From Lineus longissimus (taxonomy: Eukaryota > Nemertea > Pilidiophora > Heteronemertea > Lineidae): a DNA stretch of 64,000 bases. A program made the position numbers and the translations under genes. This document shows, piece by piece, positions 25,347 to 34,362 of the stretch (within the stretch, counting starts at the first letter, position 1; the number at the start of each line of letters is the position of its first letter). The DNA lies in the NCBI RefSeq assembly GCF_910592395.1, contig NC_088322.1, forward strand, positions 4,273,431 through 4,337,430, read 5' to 3'. Under the pieces are notes generated by a model. The model was not told the origin of the DNA. It saw only the letters and a list, made by a program, of their open reading frames with translations, and made no database searches.

Positions 25347-28313
25347 TTATTCGTCATCGTCCATCACAACACTGTCTTTGTATTTGACAGGTGTTTCGGA
25401 GGTCTTTTTACTACGCCCAGTACGCGATTTCTTTGAGCCACCACTACTACCACCTTTCTTATCCTTTTCTTTACCCTTGAAGGAGAAATTTTTCTTTACC
25501 TCAGGGTCATCTTCGGCCAAACCCTTTGCACCTTCGCCACCACCACCTCCACGGCTACCACCACTTTCTTCGGTAACCGATGTTGATGTCGTCTCACTGC
25601 TCGCATCTCGTTTAGGTGGTTCTGGCGCGTCTTCCTTTTCTTCGTCTTCCTCCTCATCCACATCACCACTACTACCATCGCTGTGTGCTAAGCTTTCGGG
25701 TATGACTTCGAAACTTTCTGGTGCTTCACTTACACTTGATCTGCGACTGCTCGCTCTTGTACCAGCGTTAGATCGCATCGCTTCTGCTAAACGTACCATA
25801 TCGCGGTCGTGTTCCTCTTTTTTTCTTTGGTAATCCAATAGGAAATATTCGTATTTATCCCTGCTGGAGTTTAGGATTTCGAGCTGTTCGTATCTGAATC
25901 GTTGAATAAATGAATTCAGTTCCGATTCAATGTCCTTGATCAAGTTGTGTATTTCGTGGTACAACGCATTGAATTCCGTGTTTTGGGCGTTTATTTCGCT
26001 GTTATGTTTAATGTACAGTGATTTTAACTGTTTACTCACGTCTTCAGCTTCGTTGTTCTTGCCGTTCGAATGTAAATTTTTTATCTTACTTTCAAGTTGA
26101 GCACATTTGCGAACAAATTGCGACATTGAGTTAACATTTCGAAGAGTAAGATCTTTCAATTGTTCCAAAAGTTTTAACATTTCCTTCTTGTTATTCGTAA
26201 TTACTATTTCGTGTTTGTCGCGGTGCTCTTCCTGAACCTTGACTATATGTGTTCGCATGTCATCTCGCAGTTTATCAAGTTTCTCGATTGCACTTTTGTC
26301 TTCGCTAGCAACGTTGGACACTGTCTTATTAGACATATCCGTCATTCGTATGCGTAGTTTATCATTCATGTCGGCTATAAATGATTTTAATGTGGCATTC
26401 GATGCTTCAATCATACCGTTGAAGTCGTTTGTTATATTGTGCGTTTCATCGTTTCTATTTTTCAACAATTCACGTCCTACAGTTTCTAAATTCACTGTAG
26501 CTGATATTGTTCTGGCCGGCGTGTAATCTGACGCAGATATTGTTCCAAACTGTTTGTTCGATATGGGTGTTTCCTTAGGGGGTGGTTTTGGAGCGCTTGG
26601 TGTTGTTGAAGTCGCTGTCAATGACTTTCCGATACTTGCAAACTTGTCACCAAATCCCAAAGAAACTGACGGTGGGGTTTTGAATGAAGACGAACCGTAT
26701 CCTCCACTGTAGCCTCTACCGTAGCCGCTTGCACCCGTACCGCTCGATATACCAAACCCACCGCAGATACCAGCGCTGCTGCTACCGTATCCACCATATC
26801 CTGGTCCCGGTGACCACATGCTACCTCCTCCAAAACCTATACCCGTTCCACCAATACCACCAATACCACTGCTAGGTGGTGGAAGGAAGCTCGATGATGA
26901 CGACGTACCGTACGCAGGGCCATATGACGATGGTGCGGAAGGTCTGTATCCACTGAATCCACTTCCAGTAAATCGGCGTTTACTACTTGAGGATGCTCCA
27001 ACACCACCAGCACCGCTTTTGCTCTCGCTCTTTGTCCATCTTTTTCTCTTACCACCACCAATCAAGCTACTACTGTCGTAGTCTGAATCATAATCGCTGT
27101 CACTGTCTTTGCCTGGTTTTCCACCGGAACGGAGTAACTTGGCCGGATCGAGAATAACACTTCCTCCCACGTCTGTTGCCACCGAGGGAATGTAATACGT
27201 GCGTGGCGGAGACCATTTGTCATCTGGGTCGAACAAGAAAGGCTTGATTTCGTAAATGTCTTTGCCACTACACTTGTATTTTGGCAAGTTGCTTGTGATT
27301 TGATCTGTCCTACCGATTTTGATGTATGCAATGTCTCTGGCTTGTCTGTTATACATATGACGAGGTCCTGCGTAAATGCATTTCTTTTTAACCATGTTGA
27401 ACAGATGTTCTTCCCTGTGTTTGACATCTATCAACCAGAAAGATATCGTATAGGAACAGTCGATTACGTCTGGTGAGCTACCGTCACCGATATATCGCAG
27501 TTTACAACTGTATTGGCAGTTCAGTTTATCGTTTTTTAAACGCGAAGACAGCCGACCCATTCCACATTTCGGTATTGTAGTGTTTTGTGGACACACAGAT
27601 TCGGGATATGGTGCAATCACTACGTATAGATCGCAGTCACTCCTCCTGAGTTGTTCTACGTTGAATAGACGATCGGTTGGAATACGTAAGCCGTCTTCGA
27701 AAATTCCACGACATACAGCCATTGTGGTCAGCGTGTTGTTGATGGGTATGGTCAACACGTCGTTTCTATCGAATGACGCGAGCGCAATGGGTCGTATAAT
27801 GCTGATGAATTTTCGAACAGGGCTTTGCAACATTTCGTTTTCTTCTGCGTTAAAATATGTATCTATATCTTGCTTGAGAGAAGTGAACAGATAGTCTAGC
27901 ATTGGCGATGTTGTAGACAGGTTTGTACCAAGATTTTTCAGTTCCATTAGTGTCCGATCACATGTTTCGTATAGCACATTCGTAAAATCCGCATAGTACG
28001 GACTCACGCTCCCCTCCATGAATTTGAGTAGCGCAGATTTTGAAATGTCGATATCGTTCTTGTTCAGGGGGCACAGAGAAAACATCAAGTTACACGTTTC
28101 TAGAATATCGTACATGTTGTCTGGGAATTTTCTACTGTTCATCCCTCCGCCGAGTTTCTCTTTGTCAACGATGTATTTTTCGCCGAGTGTGATCAATGAT
28201 TTGCATATGACTTGTCTTGTGGGCTTAGGGTCATAATTTCGTCTACTCGATGGGAAACTGCTAATATTCCCATCAGCCACAAACGGGTCCACACTTCGTA
28301 CAAGTCTCTCCAT
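25347..28313 (-). CDS. Large virus-like protein, 988 aa: globular head, Gly/Ser/Tyr-rich middle, coiled coil
   Basis: I do not recognise the family. Residues about 1-390 look globular with scattered Cys. A basic patch (GKRKRW, about 420) could be a nuclear signal. Residues about 435-560 are rich in Gly, Ser, Tyr and Pro. Residues about 590-860 are charged and heptad-like, predicting a long coiled coil. The tail has an acidic stretch (DVDEEEDEEKEDAPEP) and then a Gly/Lys/Ser-rich basic end. The layout would suit a structural or tegument-like protein, which is inference only. The ATG at 28313 is the first in frame. The stop TAA lies within AATAAA (complement of 25346-25351). The gene is head-to-head with the 401-residue membrane protein gene across 155 bp. 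Confidence 0.8.
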   Translation of the reverse strand: MERLVRSVDPFVADGNISSFPSSRRNYDPKPTRQVICKSLITLGEKYIVDKEKLGGGMNSRKFPDNMYDILETCNLMFSLCPLNKNDIDISKSALLKFMEGSVSPYYADFTNVLYETCDRTLMELKNLGTNLSTTSPMLDYLFTSLKQDIDTYFNAEENEMLQSPVRKFISIIRPIALASFDRNDVLTIPINNTLTTMAVCRGIFEDGLRIPTDRLFNVEQLRRSDCDLYVVIAPYPESVCPQNTTIPKCGMGRLSSRLKNDKLNCQYSCKLRYIGDGSSPDVIDCSYTISFWLIDVKHREEHLFNMVKKKCIYAGPRHMYNRQARDIAYIKIGRTDQITSNLPKYKCSGKDIYEIKPFLFDPDDKWSPPRTYYIPSVATDVGGSVILDPAKLLRSGGKPGKDSDSDYDSDYDSSSLIGGGKRKRWTKSESKSGAGGVGASSSSKRRFTGSGFSGYRPSAPSSYGPAYGTSSSSSFLPPPSSGIGGIGGTGIGFGGGSMWSPGPGYGGYGSSSAGICGGFGISSGTGASGYGRGYSGGYGSSSFKTPPSVSLGFGDKFASIGKSLTATSTTPSAPKPPPKETPISNKQFGTISASDYTPARTISATVNLETVGRELLKNRNDETHNITNDFNGMIEASNATLKSFIADMNDKLRIRMTDMSNKTVSNVASEDKSAIEKLDKLRDDMRTHIVKVQEEHRDKHEIVITNNKKEMLKLLEQLKDLTLRNVNSMSQFVRKCAQLESKIKNLHSNGKNNEAEDVSKQLKSLYIKHNSEINAQNTEFNALYHEIHNLIKDIESELNSFIQRFRYEQLEILNSSRDKYEYFLLDYQRKKEEHDRDMVRLAEAMRSNAGTRASSRRSSVSEAPESFEVIPESLAHSDGSSGDVDEEEDEEKEDAPEPPKRDASSETTSTSVTEESGGSRGGGGGEGAKGLAEDDPEVKKNFSFKGKEKDKKGGSSGGSKKSRTGRSKKTSETPVKYKDSVVMDDDE

Positions 28314-28468
28314 ATTGACTTGTTTTTCTTCTTACAATCAATACGCAGAAAATTCGTCTATCAGAAAGCTGCGTGTGGCTATAGTATAACACCACCAGAA
28401 GCAAACGCTAATAGAAATATTTTCCACGCGTGTCCACAGCTAGAAGGAAATCGGCGTACAACTGACAG
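28314..28468. promoter_or_regulatory. Divergent promoter region
   Basis: This 155-bp gap lies between two head-to-head genes. A TATA-like CTATAGTATAAC at about 28379-28390 faces the rightward gene, 80-90 bp before its ATG. Confidence 0.4.
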
Positions 28469-29674
28469 ATGGCTAAAGTAGCTTCTGGGCCAGTCGTGGC
28501 TAATAAACTTTTATTAGTCCTACACTTTATATTCGCAGCGGCGCTTTTCTGTTACGTGCTCCTATATTGGAACACGATTTACCACACGGATTTATCAGAC
28601 TCTGAGACTTCCGGTTCAACTGCGAAAATCGTAAGTGTATTGAAACCCGTGTTTAAATTGTGTTCAACGCTGTCCGGTTGTTATGAAAAAAACGATGCTG
28701 GACCACCGTCAGTTAATAAAAACGAAACGGCGACTTCGCTATACGAAACATGTTACGAAAAAATGTATTCTAAATGCGAAGGATCAGACCGATGTTGCCG
28801 TGATTGTAAATTAATCGGGGTCAAAGGACTTTCAGATAAGATTCTAGCCAGAGCAAAGGATCCTGATATTAAAAAAATGCTCGAAAATGAACAGACTCAC
28901 AAACCTTTGCGCATAGACATCAACGACAAGTACAATGAGCCGATAAAGCATTTAATCATCGGCCTATTATCAATAGTCTGCGTTCATATCCTCGGACTGG
29001 TAGCGAGCAACATGAGAAGGAGCCAGGAGAAAAAATACGTTGAGAAAAATTGCAAAAAGTGTTTCTTTGATTGCTTAACGTGGGTTGCACTGTTCGTGGT
29101 TATAATTGGTTGCTGTGTGTTGCTGATATATTCATTCACAAGTTTCATATCTGCTTTAACCAAAGACGAGAAAATAAACTTCCATGGCATATTTTTCGAA
29201 TGTAGAATTATTTTCTATACTTACGTTTCCTTCATATGGGTTGTCATATCCTACTTCTTGGATTTCATATCAAGCATAAATTTTGGATATAAAATTGTGA
29301 GTTTAAGAAAGAGAAAGGAAATAAATGCCATTGAAAGTGTAAAAAGACACCTTGCTACTGGAAGCGGCGGTAGGGGGGCAGTAAACAGCGAAGGATATCA
29401 ACAATTCGGTACAGGTGTGGAGGGGGAGACTCGAAAAATGCTCGGTGAGGTATTGGACATTATGGAATCGAACAAGACCGAAGAAAAGGCTAGAGGAAAC
29501 GGAAAACTCGTCTCGGTATCGGGTGGTCCACAATCCTATGGGATGATACTCATGTTCAAGCTACTTTCTCTCTTAAACGGTATAACTTTGCTTTGGTGGA
29601 TTCTCGTGACCGTAGACATTTATTTCCTAAGTACTGGTAGATGTATCATACCACCGTGTGAAAAACAACTGTAA
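28469..29674 (+). CDS. Multi-spanning membrane protein, 401 aa
   Basis: The family is not recognised. Five hydrophobic segments are visible: about 13-34, 161-182, 204-231, 247-270 and 360-388. Between the first two is a roughly 125-residue loop rich in Cys (KLCSTLSGC, RCCRDCK) with an N-glycosylation sequon (NET), so it is probably lumenal or extracellular and disulfide-bonded. A cytosolic-looking Gly-rich and charged loop (about 295-355) precedes the last segment. A viral envelope or host-membrane role is plausible but is inference. The ATG at 28469 directly precedes the first membrane segment. AATAAA follows at 29701-29706. Its 3' end converges on the 158-residue gene. Confidence 0.75.
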   Translation: MAKVASGPVVANKLLLVLHFIFAAALFCYVLLYWNTIYHTDLSDSETSGSTAKIVSVLKPVFKLCSTLSGCYEKNDAGPPSVNKNETATSLYETCYEKMYSKCEGSDRCCRDCKLIGVKGLSDKILARAKDPDIKKMLENEQTHKPLRIDINDKYNEPIKHLIIGLLSIVCVHILGLVASNMRRSQEKKYVEKNCKKCFFDCLTWVALFVVIIGCCVLLIYSFTSFISALTKDEKINFHGIFFECRIIFYTYVSFIWVVISYFLDFISSINFGYKIVSLRKRKEINAIESVKRHLATGSGGRGAVNSEGYQQFGTGVEGETRKMLGEVLDIMESNKTEEKARGNGKLVSVSGGPQSYGMILMFKLLSLLNGITLLWWILVTVDIYFLSTGRCIIPPCEKQL

Positions 29675-29790
29675 AATTAACGTAACGTACGAAGAAATGA
29701 AATAAATAATTTATATAATATAAAAGCATTTTTTATTCCATTCGTTCGGTTTTCGAAAAAATAATACATACATACATACATGCATTTACA

Positions 29791-29856
29791 ACTTCCTTTT
29801 CAGAACACATTTTCAAATCAGGAAGTTAACACAAGGAATATAAAAATCAGGAAGTT
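29791..29856. promoter_or_regulatory. Intergenic motif cluster (CAGGAAGTT x2, one inverted variant)
   Basis: CAGGAAGTT occurs at 29819-29827 and 29848-29856, with an inverted ACTTCCTT at 29791-29798, between two convergent genes. Confidence 0.6.
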
Positions 29857-29910
29857 GGGAGTGCAATACGTTTGGACTTAGAAAATTTTCGCAGATTTTT
29901 TTGTGATTTT

Positions 29911-30387
29911 TTAGAAAAGTTTTTTTCGAGGCATTGTGTGTGCGTATTCGTATTGTCCTTCACTCTGATCACCATTCATAACGTCAACAGTCACATATTT
30001 CGCGTATTTTCGCACTTTCTTTACCCTTTTAGGTCCTAGTAAATTTTGCATAGTGTTTGGCGAAAGAGTTGTTTTATCCGGTGTAAACACACTATCGAAG
30101 TCGTCCATAGGCACTAGATTTCTTTTGGTGACCCTATTGAAAATGTTGTCTGCTCCTTTCGACACGAAATCTAAGTCTTCCCCTCTTGGGCTTTGACACA
30201 TCGCTGTTGTCGCCGTTACAACTGCTGCTGGATTTGTTACCGAAACATTCGACAAAACTGCTGTCGGTGACCGCTGTAGAAGGAAGTTCGGTACTGTTCT
30301 CTTTCCCGGTGATAACACTGTCATTTCGGTCAGTCTTTTGCTCAGAGGTGACCTTGATTGAATTAACGCCAGTTCGTTCATCGACAT
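29911..30387 (-). CDS. Basic virus-like protein, 158 aa, overlapping the next gene
   Basis: The frame opens with MSMNEL right after an in-frame TGA, overlaps the last 254 bp of the 423-residue gene in another frame, and runs 223 bp beyond it. The unique part (LVPMDDFDSVFTPDKT, GPKRVKKVRKYAKY) looks coding and is strongly basic. There are three possibilities: a true overlapping gene, the authentic C-terminus of the upstream protein reached by ribosomal frameshifting, or a frameshift mutation that split one gene. The sequence alone does not decide between them. No family was recognised. Confidence 0.55.
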   Translation of the reverse strand: MSMNELALIQSRSPLSKRLTEMTVLSPGKRTVPNFLLQRSPTAVLSNVSVTNPAAVVTATTAMCQSPRGEDLDFVSKGADNIFNRVTKRNLVPMDDFDSVFTPDKTTLSPNTMQNLLGPKRVKKVRKYAKYVTVDVMNGDQSEGQYEYAHTMPRKKLF

Positions 30388-31405
30388 CTTTCAAACCGGG
30401 GAATCCATTTTCGATTGTAGGCTGATATTGTTGCTGCTGCTGCTGCTGTACTAACACGTGTGTAGAATTCGTAGAGTTATTGGTATCATAAGGTGTTGAA
30501 ATGTGTTGGTGCTGTGGAAAGCTGTTGTTGTACACGAGTGCTGTCCCGTTGGAGAATGTGTCCACTTTCGGCTGAGTTACCAGATTATATAGGGCTTGTT
30601 GTTGTTGGATTTGTTGTAACTGTTGATTGTACAACTGCAGATACAAATCTTGTTGATATTGCCCTAAATCGTATTTTTGTTGCTCGTGCTGTGGATAATA
30701 CACGTACTGCTGTGGGTGTTGTGGTTGTTGTAAAAATTGTTGATGTTGTTGTTGAAAAACGACATCTTGGATCTTCGTTACAACAAATGTAGAAAAATTG
30801 ACATCTTCCGTCTGTAGGAAAAGTGTCATTCCCAATTTTTGCAAAATATCCTTCGTATTTGCGTGGAACCAAATTTTCTCCTTACGTGAAATGGTTAGAC
30901 ACAGTGGAAATGCACTGTAAATGTCTCGCAGAAATGTCAAAAGCTTGTTGAGCACTTTCACTGTGGTCTGACTAGTAGCGATGACACAGAAGTTGGTAGC
31001 TTTCCGCTGGTTGAAATAAGACATTTCCGTTTCGCTGACAACATTTGCATTCCCGTCAAACTGACGAACCTCTTGTATAAGATCGTTAATAATCGTTTCT
31101 GTTTCCATTTGCGGGTAAAATACCGAAAATGTTAATGGATTCCGACATTGGAGAAGCACACTCTCTCGCATGAACAAGTTCTGTATAGCTTTTCGAACAT
31201 TTTCTTCTTCGCCGTAAATTTTAAATTCGTGTGTTTTATCTTGACGTTCGGGATGCCAGATAAAAACGTCAAACATCGCTGCGCAGTACTTTTTTGCTTT
31301 TTCCCTTTTCCCAATTAGTTGCGACACGATGACAGCATCCCTTGCATGAAACGATGCAAATTTTCGTCCGCTAGTAGTTTCCTGCATATGAACTTTATAC
31401 TCCAT
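30134..31405 (-). CDS. Gln-rich virus-like protein, 423 aa
   Basis: The family is not recognised. Residues 1 to about 215 look globular. Residues about 225-300 are rich in Gln, Tyr and His. A poly-Gln run encoded by CAG/CAA repeats follows near 322-330. The end is Ser/Asp-rich and then basic (KPKRGRLRFRVERSR). Gln-rich regions with a basic tail are common in regulatory proteins, but no DNA-binding fold was identified. The ATG at 31405 overlaps the end of the 306-residue gene by 11 bp in tandem, as in compact viral genomes. Its 3' end is overlapped by the 158-residue frame. Confidence 0.75.
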   Translation of the reverse strand: MEYKVHMQETTSGRKFASFHARDAVIVSQLIGKREKAKKYCAAMFDVFIWHPERQDKTHEFKIYGEEENVRKAIQNLFMRESVLLQCRNPLTFSVFYPQMETETIINDLIQEVRQFDGNANVVSETEMSYFNQRKATNFCVIATSQTTVKVLNKLLTFLRDIYSAFPLCLTISRKEKIWFHANTKDILQKLGMTLFLQTEDVNFSTFVVTKIQDVVFQQQHQQFLQQPQHPQQYVYYPQHEQQKYDLGQYQQDLYLQLYNQQLQQIQQQQALYNLVTQPKVDTFSNGTALVYNNSFPQHQHISTPYDTNNSTNSTHVLVQQQQQQQYQPTIENGFPGLKDVDERTGVNSIKVTSEQKTDRNDSVITGKENSTELPSTAVTDSSFVECFGNKSSSSCNGDNSDVSKPKRGRLRFRVERSRQHFQ

Positions 31406-32315
31406 GATAGTGGTGCTGCTGATACGGGTACGGATATCCTCCTGGAAATGGTGCAGAAGCGATCACTTGTGGTGCATGTCCTGTAGGTGGTGCTTCTCCG
31501 CTGAAACCCCAAACAGTAGTGTTCGGGTCCGCCCAACGTGGTGGGATATTCGAGTGGAGATTTTTTGTTGGTCTTGTTGAGTTAGAAGAACCATGAACCA
31601 TATGTTGATCGGCAGATGATTTTTGTTGTGATTGTCCACATGCGGTCTTCGAGTTGTTGGCAGATGTGCTTTTTCTCGCAGACGAACCACTTGTTCCAAA
31701 TCCGGATTTTTTCTCCCTGTCAAATTCGCGATATGCCTCGTCAAGTGCCTTGGCCACAACCATGTCTTGTTCCCTTTCAGTGTTTACCAATTTTTTCTTG
31801 TACTCGGCTGTTTCGTCCGTAAGCAGTTGGTTGTTCCAGTGCAGCCTCTCCAGTTCATGAGACATCTTTGACAAATCCGCTTGCAACTCCTTTCGCTTCT
31901 GCTCACTTTCTACCAAAGCTCGTTTACCGCGTTTATCTTTTTCATTTTTCAATTGAATGCATTCGGTGTTGAGTTTTGCCAATTCTTGAGAGTATTGACT
32001 CAGTAGGTCTTTGACAACGCTGTACTTGGTCAATACTTCGTTTGAATTTTCGATCAAGTCTTTGATGTGACCGCTGTTTTCAGTGATATCATCAGACACG
32101 AGTCTCACGCATTTGTAGTACACATCATTTTCACCGTCCTTCTTGGCCAAATAATTGAGCGCTGTTTCCACGTCGGTGATATCTGCGACATTCAATCCGT
32201 CACGCATTTCTCGTGTTTTCCTTTCCTTGTCCAGGCGCTCGAGAAATTTAGCAGGTGGCACGTAGTCTTTCAAACTGTCGTATGAAGCGATGATGTCAAT
32301 ATCAGAATCGGCCAT
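31395..32315 (-). CDS. Coiled-coil virus-like protein, 306 aa
   Basis: The start was placed at ATG 32315 (MADSDIDIIASYDSL). The frame is open a further 11 codons upstream, but the only earlier initiator there is GTG. Residues about 85-205 are strongly heptad-like (LNTECIQLKNEKDK, LQADLSKMSHELERL), predicting a coiled coil. A Ser/Asn-rich linker follows, then a Pro/His/Tyr-rich tail with PPTGHAPQV and PYPYQQHHYHGV. A TATA box lies about 73 bp upstream. The tail could recruit host factors, but this is speculative. No homologue was recognised. Confidence 0.75.
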   Translation of the reverse strand: MADSDIDIIASYDSLKDYVPPAKFLERLDKERKTREMRDGLNVADITDVETALNYLAKKDGENDVYYKCVRLVSDDITENSGHIKDLIENSNEVLTKYSVVKDLLSQYSQELAKLNTECIQLKNEKDKRGKRALVESEQKRKELQADLSKMSHELERLHWNNQLLTDETAEYKKKLVNTEREQDMVVAKALDEAYREFDREKKSGFGTSGSSARKSTSANNSKTACGQSQQKSSADQHMVHGSSNSTRPTKNLHSNIPPRWADPNTTVWGFSGEAPPTGHAPQVIASAPFPGGYPYPYQQHHYHGV

Positions 32316-32387
32316 CGTGTATGTGGTGTATCTGTACTCGAGCAACACTGTGTAACAAATGTGGAATTATCGTCACACCTCCACGCC

Positions 32388-32394
32388 TTATATA
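32388..32394 (-). promoter_or_regulatory. TATA box of the 306-residue gene
   Basis: On the minus strand TATATAAGG lies about 73 bp before the ATG at 32315. Confidence 0.5.
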
Positions 32395-32471
32395 GTTACC
32401 ACACGAAACCTCAACAAATATAACGACACGAAACCGATAGCGGGTTTTCCGAGTTATTTTCGTATCCAAAA

Positions 32472-32517
32472 GCGGAAGTTGGAAATGTTGCGTTTTGTGC
32501 TCTGTGAACAGGAAGTT
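32472..32517. promoter_or_regulatory. Intergenic motif CAGGAAGTTGGGACTT
   Basis: A full-length copy at 32509 (CAGGAAGTTGGGACTT) and a partial CGGAAGTTGG at about 32473 lie just left of the inserted MITE. Confidence 0.6.
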
Positions 32518-32525
32518 GGGACTTA

Positions 32526-32742
32526 CTGTAAAACGGGAAATTTTCGCGGATGGTTTTTTTTGCGGATTGGCTAAAATTCCTTGAAAAAATTAAATTTTAC
32601 GCTACTTATTTTTGCGGATCAGAGAACATCTTTCAATAAACTCTATTTAAAATTCCTATTTTGCGGTTATTATTTTTGCGGATTTTAGACACCTGCAAAT
32701 ATAGCAAAATTAAAAACACAGCGAAAATTTCCAGTTTTACAG
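32526..32742. mobile_element. 217-bp MITE, copy 2, inside the virus-like block
   Basis: It has the same length and ends as the element at 10349-10565 and is again flanked by TA. I see about one base difference (ACACCTGC here, ACACCCGC there). It sits in the gap between two viral genes without breaking either. Confidence 0.85.
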
Positions 32743-32778
32743 TATAGAATTTTCCGAAAATTTTCACGAAAATTATTT

Positions 32779-34335
32779 TTACAGGAAATTGTGCGGTTTC
32801 GAACCAGATATGATATGTAGGAATATCAAAACGACATTATTGAGTAGAACGAGTATAATAATGATCCAATTGACACCATAAGACCATCTGCACGTTTCAC
32901 TGTTGTTTACCAATCCAACCAAGTCAGTTGATGAATTTTTATGCTGTAAATGAGCTAATTTACTGTCTATACCAGCACCACCGATTGCTGCACCAGCTTG
33001 GCTTGCTACCACAATCCAAATCAGTACGGTAAACAGTGAAATGCTTCTACACCACATCACAGCCCTGGTTTTCAAGATATCCAAACACCATGAGGGACCG
33101 TGTTTTTTGTTTTTCCTATGTTGGTCAGTATTTCTCAATGCGGGAAACGTGCGAAAATTATATTTCCTATCCTGTTGATTGACCTTGTCGATATTCGCCG
33201 ATAATTCTTGTAAATGGATGATAGAATTGGGTATGTCTGTTTTATCAGCCATATAACATTTTATAGGCTTATTCGCTTCTCCTGGGCATACCATAATGGA
33301 ATTCGACACGATATTGTTCATTTTTTCTATCTCATAGATTTTTGCACCCATTCTAACTAATTGTTTTACAAGATTGATATCATTCGCATGTTTAATGATC
33401 TCACCGGCATCTTCGCAAATAAATTGTATATGTTCGTGGCACGTTAGCCATTCGGAGGCCATTCTTTTCACCAACGACTTGGCATTATTGTTAATATCGT
33501 CTATAAGGCGTTTGTGAAACGATTTGGCCATAATGCTCTCATCAACCTTTGGTGTAGACACGACTGTCTTTGTCATTTTTTTCGATTTTGACTCTTTCCC
33601 TGCTGTTTTCTTTTTCGTCTTTTGCTTTTTCCTCCTTTTTTTCTGTTTTGATGTCTGTTTGACCAGTTCAGATTCACTATCACTATCGCTGTTGGAAGAA
33701 GTTGTTGAACTAGAATTAGAACTGGAACTAGATGAACTCGATGAAGAACTGGAACCGGAACTGGAACTTGAATTAAAAAATTCGTTGAATTCATCACTTG
33801 TTTCGAAATAGCCTGTACAAAACTGGTCATGGGCATATGTTTTGTCATCCTTTCGCATAGTCCATTTTTTGTACTCTTTATGTAGCGCCTTCTTACATTT
33901 TATAAACATCCGTGTCTCGACGACCCAGTAAAACATGTACCACGCGTTCAATATCACGAGACTAATAATAGTGAAATTCGTGAGAGTCTGCAACTCTGGC
34001 TTCCCTGGGCATACCAACAGCGATTCTGCTTCCACTCTCGCATGAAAAACAGAAATTGTTATCAGAAATACGAATAAAATCACTATTATGACTGTAAAAA
34101 ACCGTAGTGCAATAATTTTGTCCTTTACAGATTTCTGAACATAGTACAGAAGACACTTGTAGAACGAAGATTGTCGGAGAGCTTTAACCTCATCTTCCCC
34201 CACAACAGTCAATTGTTGCTGGTCATTTTCACCCAACAGAGGTTTTTTCACATCAGAGACTAAACTGATGTTGTCAAACTCATCATGTACATTTCCACGG
34301 CTGTCAGTGTTTATACTTCCACCTTCCATCATCAT
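32779..34335 (-). CDS. Four-span membrane protein with Ser and Lys tracts, 518 aa
   Basis: The start was placed at the first of three consecutive ATGs (34335). The frame is open further upstream but without an ATG. Hydrophobic segments lie at about 72-97, 120-140, 423-450 and 487-508. Between spans 2 and 3 is a loop of about 280 residues with a long Ser run (about 188-215) and a Lys-rich stretch (about 228-255), probably cytosolic. The family is not recognised; an envelope or inner-membrane role is inferred from topology only. The gene is head-to-head with the 966-residue gene, with 27 bp between start codons, so promoter elements must lie inside coding sequence. Confidence 0.7.
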   Translation of the reverse strand: MMMEGGSINTDSRGNVHDEFDNISLVSDVKKPLLGENDQQQLTVVGEDEVKALRQSSFYKCLLYYVQKSVKDKIIALRFFTVIIVILFVFLITISVFHARVEAESLLVCPGKPELQTLTNFTIISLVILNAWYMFYWVVETRMFIKCKKALHKEYKKWTMRKDDKTYAHDQFCTGYFETSDEFNEFFNSSSSSGSSSSSSSSSSSSNSSSTTSSNSDSDSESELVKQTSKQKKRRKKQKTKKKTAGKESKSKKMTKTVVSTPKVDESIMAKSFHKRLIDDINNNAKSLVKRMASEWLTCHEHIQFICEDAGEIIKHANDINLVKQLVRMGAKIYEIEKMNNIVSNSIMVCPGEANKPIKCYMADKTDIPNSIIHLQELSANIDKVNQQDRKYNFRTFPALRNTDQHRKNKKHGPSWCLDILKTRAVMWCRSISLFTVLIWIVVASQAGAAIGGAGIDSKLAHLQHKNSSTDLVGLVNNSETCRWSYGVNWIIIILVLLNNVVLIFLHIISGSKPHNFL

Positions 34336-34362
34336 CCCATTCGAATAACCGAAGAAATAAAA
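34336..34362. promoter_or_regulatory. 27-bp head-to-head start region
   Basis: Only 27 bp separate the two divergent start codons, leaving room for very short 5' leaders at most. Confidence 0.4.

Noticed and set aside
25378-25833. Open frame antisense to the 988-residue gene
   Set aside because: It mirrors the biased composition of the sense gene and has no start context or motif. The same holds for antisense frames at 33524-33811, 38423-39058 and 61923-62456.
34285-34362. 26-codon N-terminal extension of the 966-residue protein
   Set aside because: It would overlap the start of the divergent gene in antisense; the ATG at 34363 fits the compact layout better.
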